Shown here in pieces: positions 6,916 to 7,744 of a stretch of DNA of 7,744 nucleotides. Under the pieces are notes generated by a model, which had not been told where the DNA came from, ran no database searches, and worked only from the letters and a program-made list of their open reading frames with translations. The stretch is from Flavobacteriales bacterium UBA6969 (GTDB taxonomy: Bacteria; Bacteroidota; Bacteroidia; Flavobacteriales_D; Sanyastnellaceae): positions 1-7,744 of the forward strand of contig DJYV01000016.1 of NCBI GenBank assembly GCA_002448555.1. The letters run 5' to 3'. A program made the position numbers and the translations under genes. Positions within the stretch are counted from its first letter, which is position 1. Each line of letters begins with the position of its first letter.

Positions 6916-6951
6916 GTTTCATTTCTTTTGCCTCGTGCAGAAGAAATAAAC
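6916..6951. repeat. imperfect inverted repeat in the hemH leader
   Basis: GTTT-C-ATTTCTT (6916-6927) is complementary to AAGAAATAAAC (6941-6951), with one unpaired C at 6920 and a 13-nt loop (6928-6940). The loop contains CTCGTGCA, the third copy of the palindrome half-site. The repeat ends 11 nt before the hemH ATG. It could be DNA symmetry for a regulator or an RNA hairpin near the ribosome-binding region. A/T richness makes chance pairing possible. Confidence 0.3.
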
Positions 6952-6962
6952 ACCAAAATCGC

Positions 6963-7744
6963 ATGAAAAAAGGGGTTTTTCTCATCAACCTAGGTTCACC
7001 CAAAAGTCCAACGAAAGAAGATGTGCGGGTTTACCTCGATGAATTCCTCATGGACCCACGTGTGGTTGATCTACCACAACCCCTTCGTTCCATTCTCGTG
7101 CGCGGAATCATCCTAAATACCCGCCCGAAAAAATCAGCAGCAGCCTATGCCAAGGTATGGACCGACGAAGGTTCTCCCTTGATTGTGTTTTCTGAACGGG
7201 TGAAATCCAAACTTGAAGTTAAACTGGACGGTATTCCCGTGGTTTTGGGTATGCGCTATGGCGAACCAAGTATTGAACGCGGCTTGAATGAACTTACCGA
7301 ACTGGGTGTCGACGACGTCCTTGTTGTTCCATTGTACCCCCAGTACGCTATGTCAACAACGGAGACCGTGGTTGAAAAAGTGCGAGAGGTCATTGAACAG
7401 AAGCACGTGGGAATCCGAGTGCAGGGGGTTGCCCCATTTTACAAGGATGAAAGTTACATCGCTGCCATGGCTGCATCTGCTCAGAAAGCTGCGAATCACG
7501 AAGCATATGACCGCATTCTATTTTCGTACCATGGTGTTCCAGAACGCCATATCCGCAAATCCGATCTTACGGGCTCACACTGCAAAATCGATGGCACATG
7601 CTGCAATACTCCCAGCAAGGCCCACGAAGAGTGCTACCGTCATCAGTGCTTCGAAACGACCAAGCTTGTGGCGAAGGCGTTGAATATTCCGATTGAGAAG
7701 TGCTTAAGTACCTTTCAGAGTCGACTGGGCATCGATCCTTGGTT
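6963..7744 (+). CDS. hemH: ferrochelatase, 3' end outside window
   Basis: This enzyme inserts Fe2+ into protoporphyrin IX to form protoheme, the final step of the pathway. The first 260 codons are present and the frame is still open at the window edge; the family is usually about 320-350 aa. The N-terminus MKKGVFLINLGSP is characteristic, followed by YLDEFLMDPRVVDLP (24-38), the TDEGSPL segment (67-73), LRYGEP-like GMRYGEPS and LYPQYA. FSYHGVPERH carries the metal-inserting His190. FQSRLG appears just before the edge. The conserved catalytic Glu region lies beyond it. Five cysteines (207, 213, 214, 224, 229) cluster within 23 residues after the active-site His, a possible [2Fe-2S] site. There is no Shine-Dalgarno sequence, and the leader is A-rich, as usual in Bacteroidota. 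Transcribed divergently from hemA. Confidence 0.96.
   Translation, partial: MKKGVFLINLGSPKSPTKEDVRVYLDEFLMDPRVVDLPQPLRSILVRGIILNTRPKKSAAAYAKVWTDEGSPLIVFSERVKSKLEVKLDGIPVVLGMRYGEPSIERGLNELTELGVDDVLVVPLYPQYAMSTTETVVEKVREVIEQKHVGIRVQGVAPFYKDESYIAAMAASAQKAANHEAYDRILFSYHGVPERHIRKSDLTGSHCKIDGTCCNTPSKAHEECYRHQCFETTKLVAKALNIPIEKCLSTFQSRLGIDPW

Noticed and set aside
7288..7683. 131-codon plus-strand frame inside hemH
   Set aside because: It is a shifted frame of ferrochelatase, whose own frame carries all expected motifs through this stretch.
1..7744. A novel multi-gene system, mobile element, CRISPR array, tRNA or riboswitch
   Set aside because: All long open frames are assigned to known heme genes, non-coding DNA totals only about 300 bp, and no spacer-repeat pattern, transposase, tRNA-like or riboswitch structure was seen.

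Overview
The window is a compact heme (protoporphyrin) biosynthesis locus. It holds eight genes, seven complete and one cut by the right edge. Several traits point to Bacteroidota, most likely a Flavobacteriales-type organism. HemD is the divergent flavobacterial kind (SFS/PSGV and FCIGPTT motifs). HemJ, HemA (GLGKLGRNTCKNL) and HemN (FEAHPNNTT, HRNFMGYT) carry Bacteroidota-style signatures. Most starts lack a clear Shine-Dalgarno sequence, and promoter candidates fit the TTG / TAnnTTTG type rather than sigma-70. Base composition looks near 50 % GC, high for a typical Flavobacterium, so the exact family is not settled.

Layout: 1-127 is a leader with tandem GTACCA repeats and a weak promoter candidate. 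128-673 (+) is hemJ. After only 7 nt it meets, tail to tail, a minus-strand operon (6794 to 681) read in the order hemA, hemC, hemD, hemE, hemB, hemN. Every junction in the operon overlaps: ATGA at hemA/hemC, 14 nt at hemC/hemD, ATGA at hemD/hemE and hemE/hemB, TGATG at hemB/hemN. Tight translational coupling is likely. A 168-bp divergent intergenic region (6795-6962) separates hemA from hemH (+, from 6963, 3' end outside the window). It holds a perfect 15-bp palindrome, a third half-site and an A/T-rich inverted repeat, all plausible regulatory sites.

Pathway: glutamyl-tRNA is reduced by HemA. The next step, glutamate-1-semialdehyde aminomutase (hemL), is absent from the window. HemB then makes porphobilinogen, HemC hydroxymethylbilane, HemD uroporphyrinogen III, HemE coproporphyrinogen III, HemN (radical SAM) protoporphyrinogen IX, HemJ protoporphyrin IX, and HemH inserts iron. 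Apart from hemL, the whole C5 route to protoheme is encoded in under 8 kb.

I see no mobile element, CRISPR array, RNA gene or unknown multi-gene system here. The notable points are fine-scale: the divergent operator-like DNA, a five-cysteine segment in ferrochelatase that may hold a [2Fe-2S] cluster, a substituted SAM-pocket residue in HemN, and dependence on oxygen-independent enzyme types.
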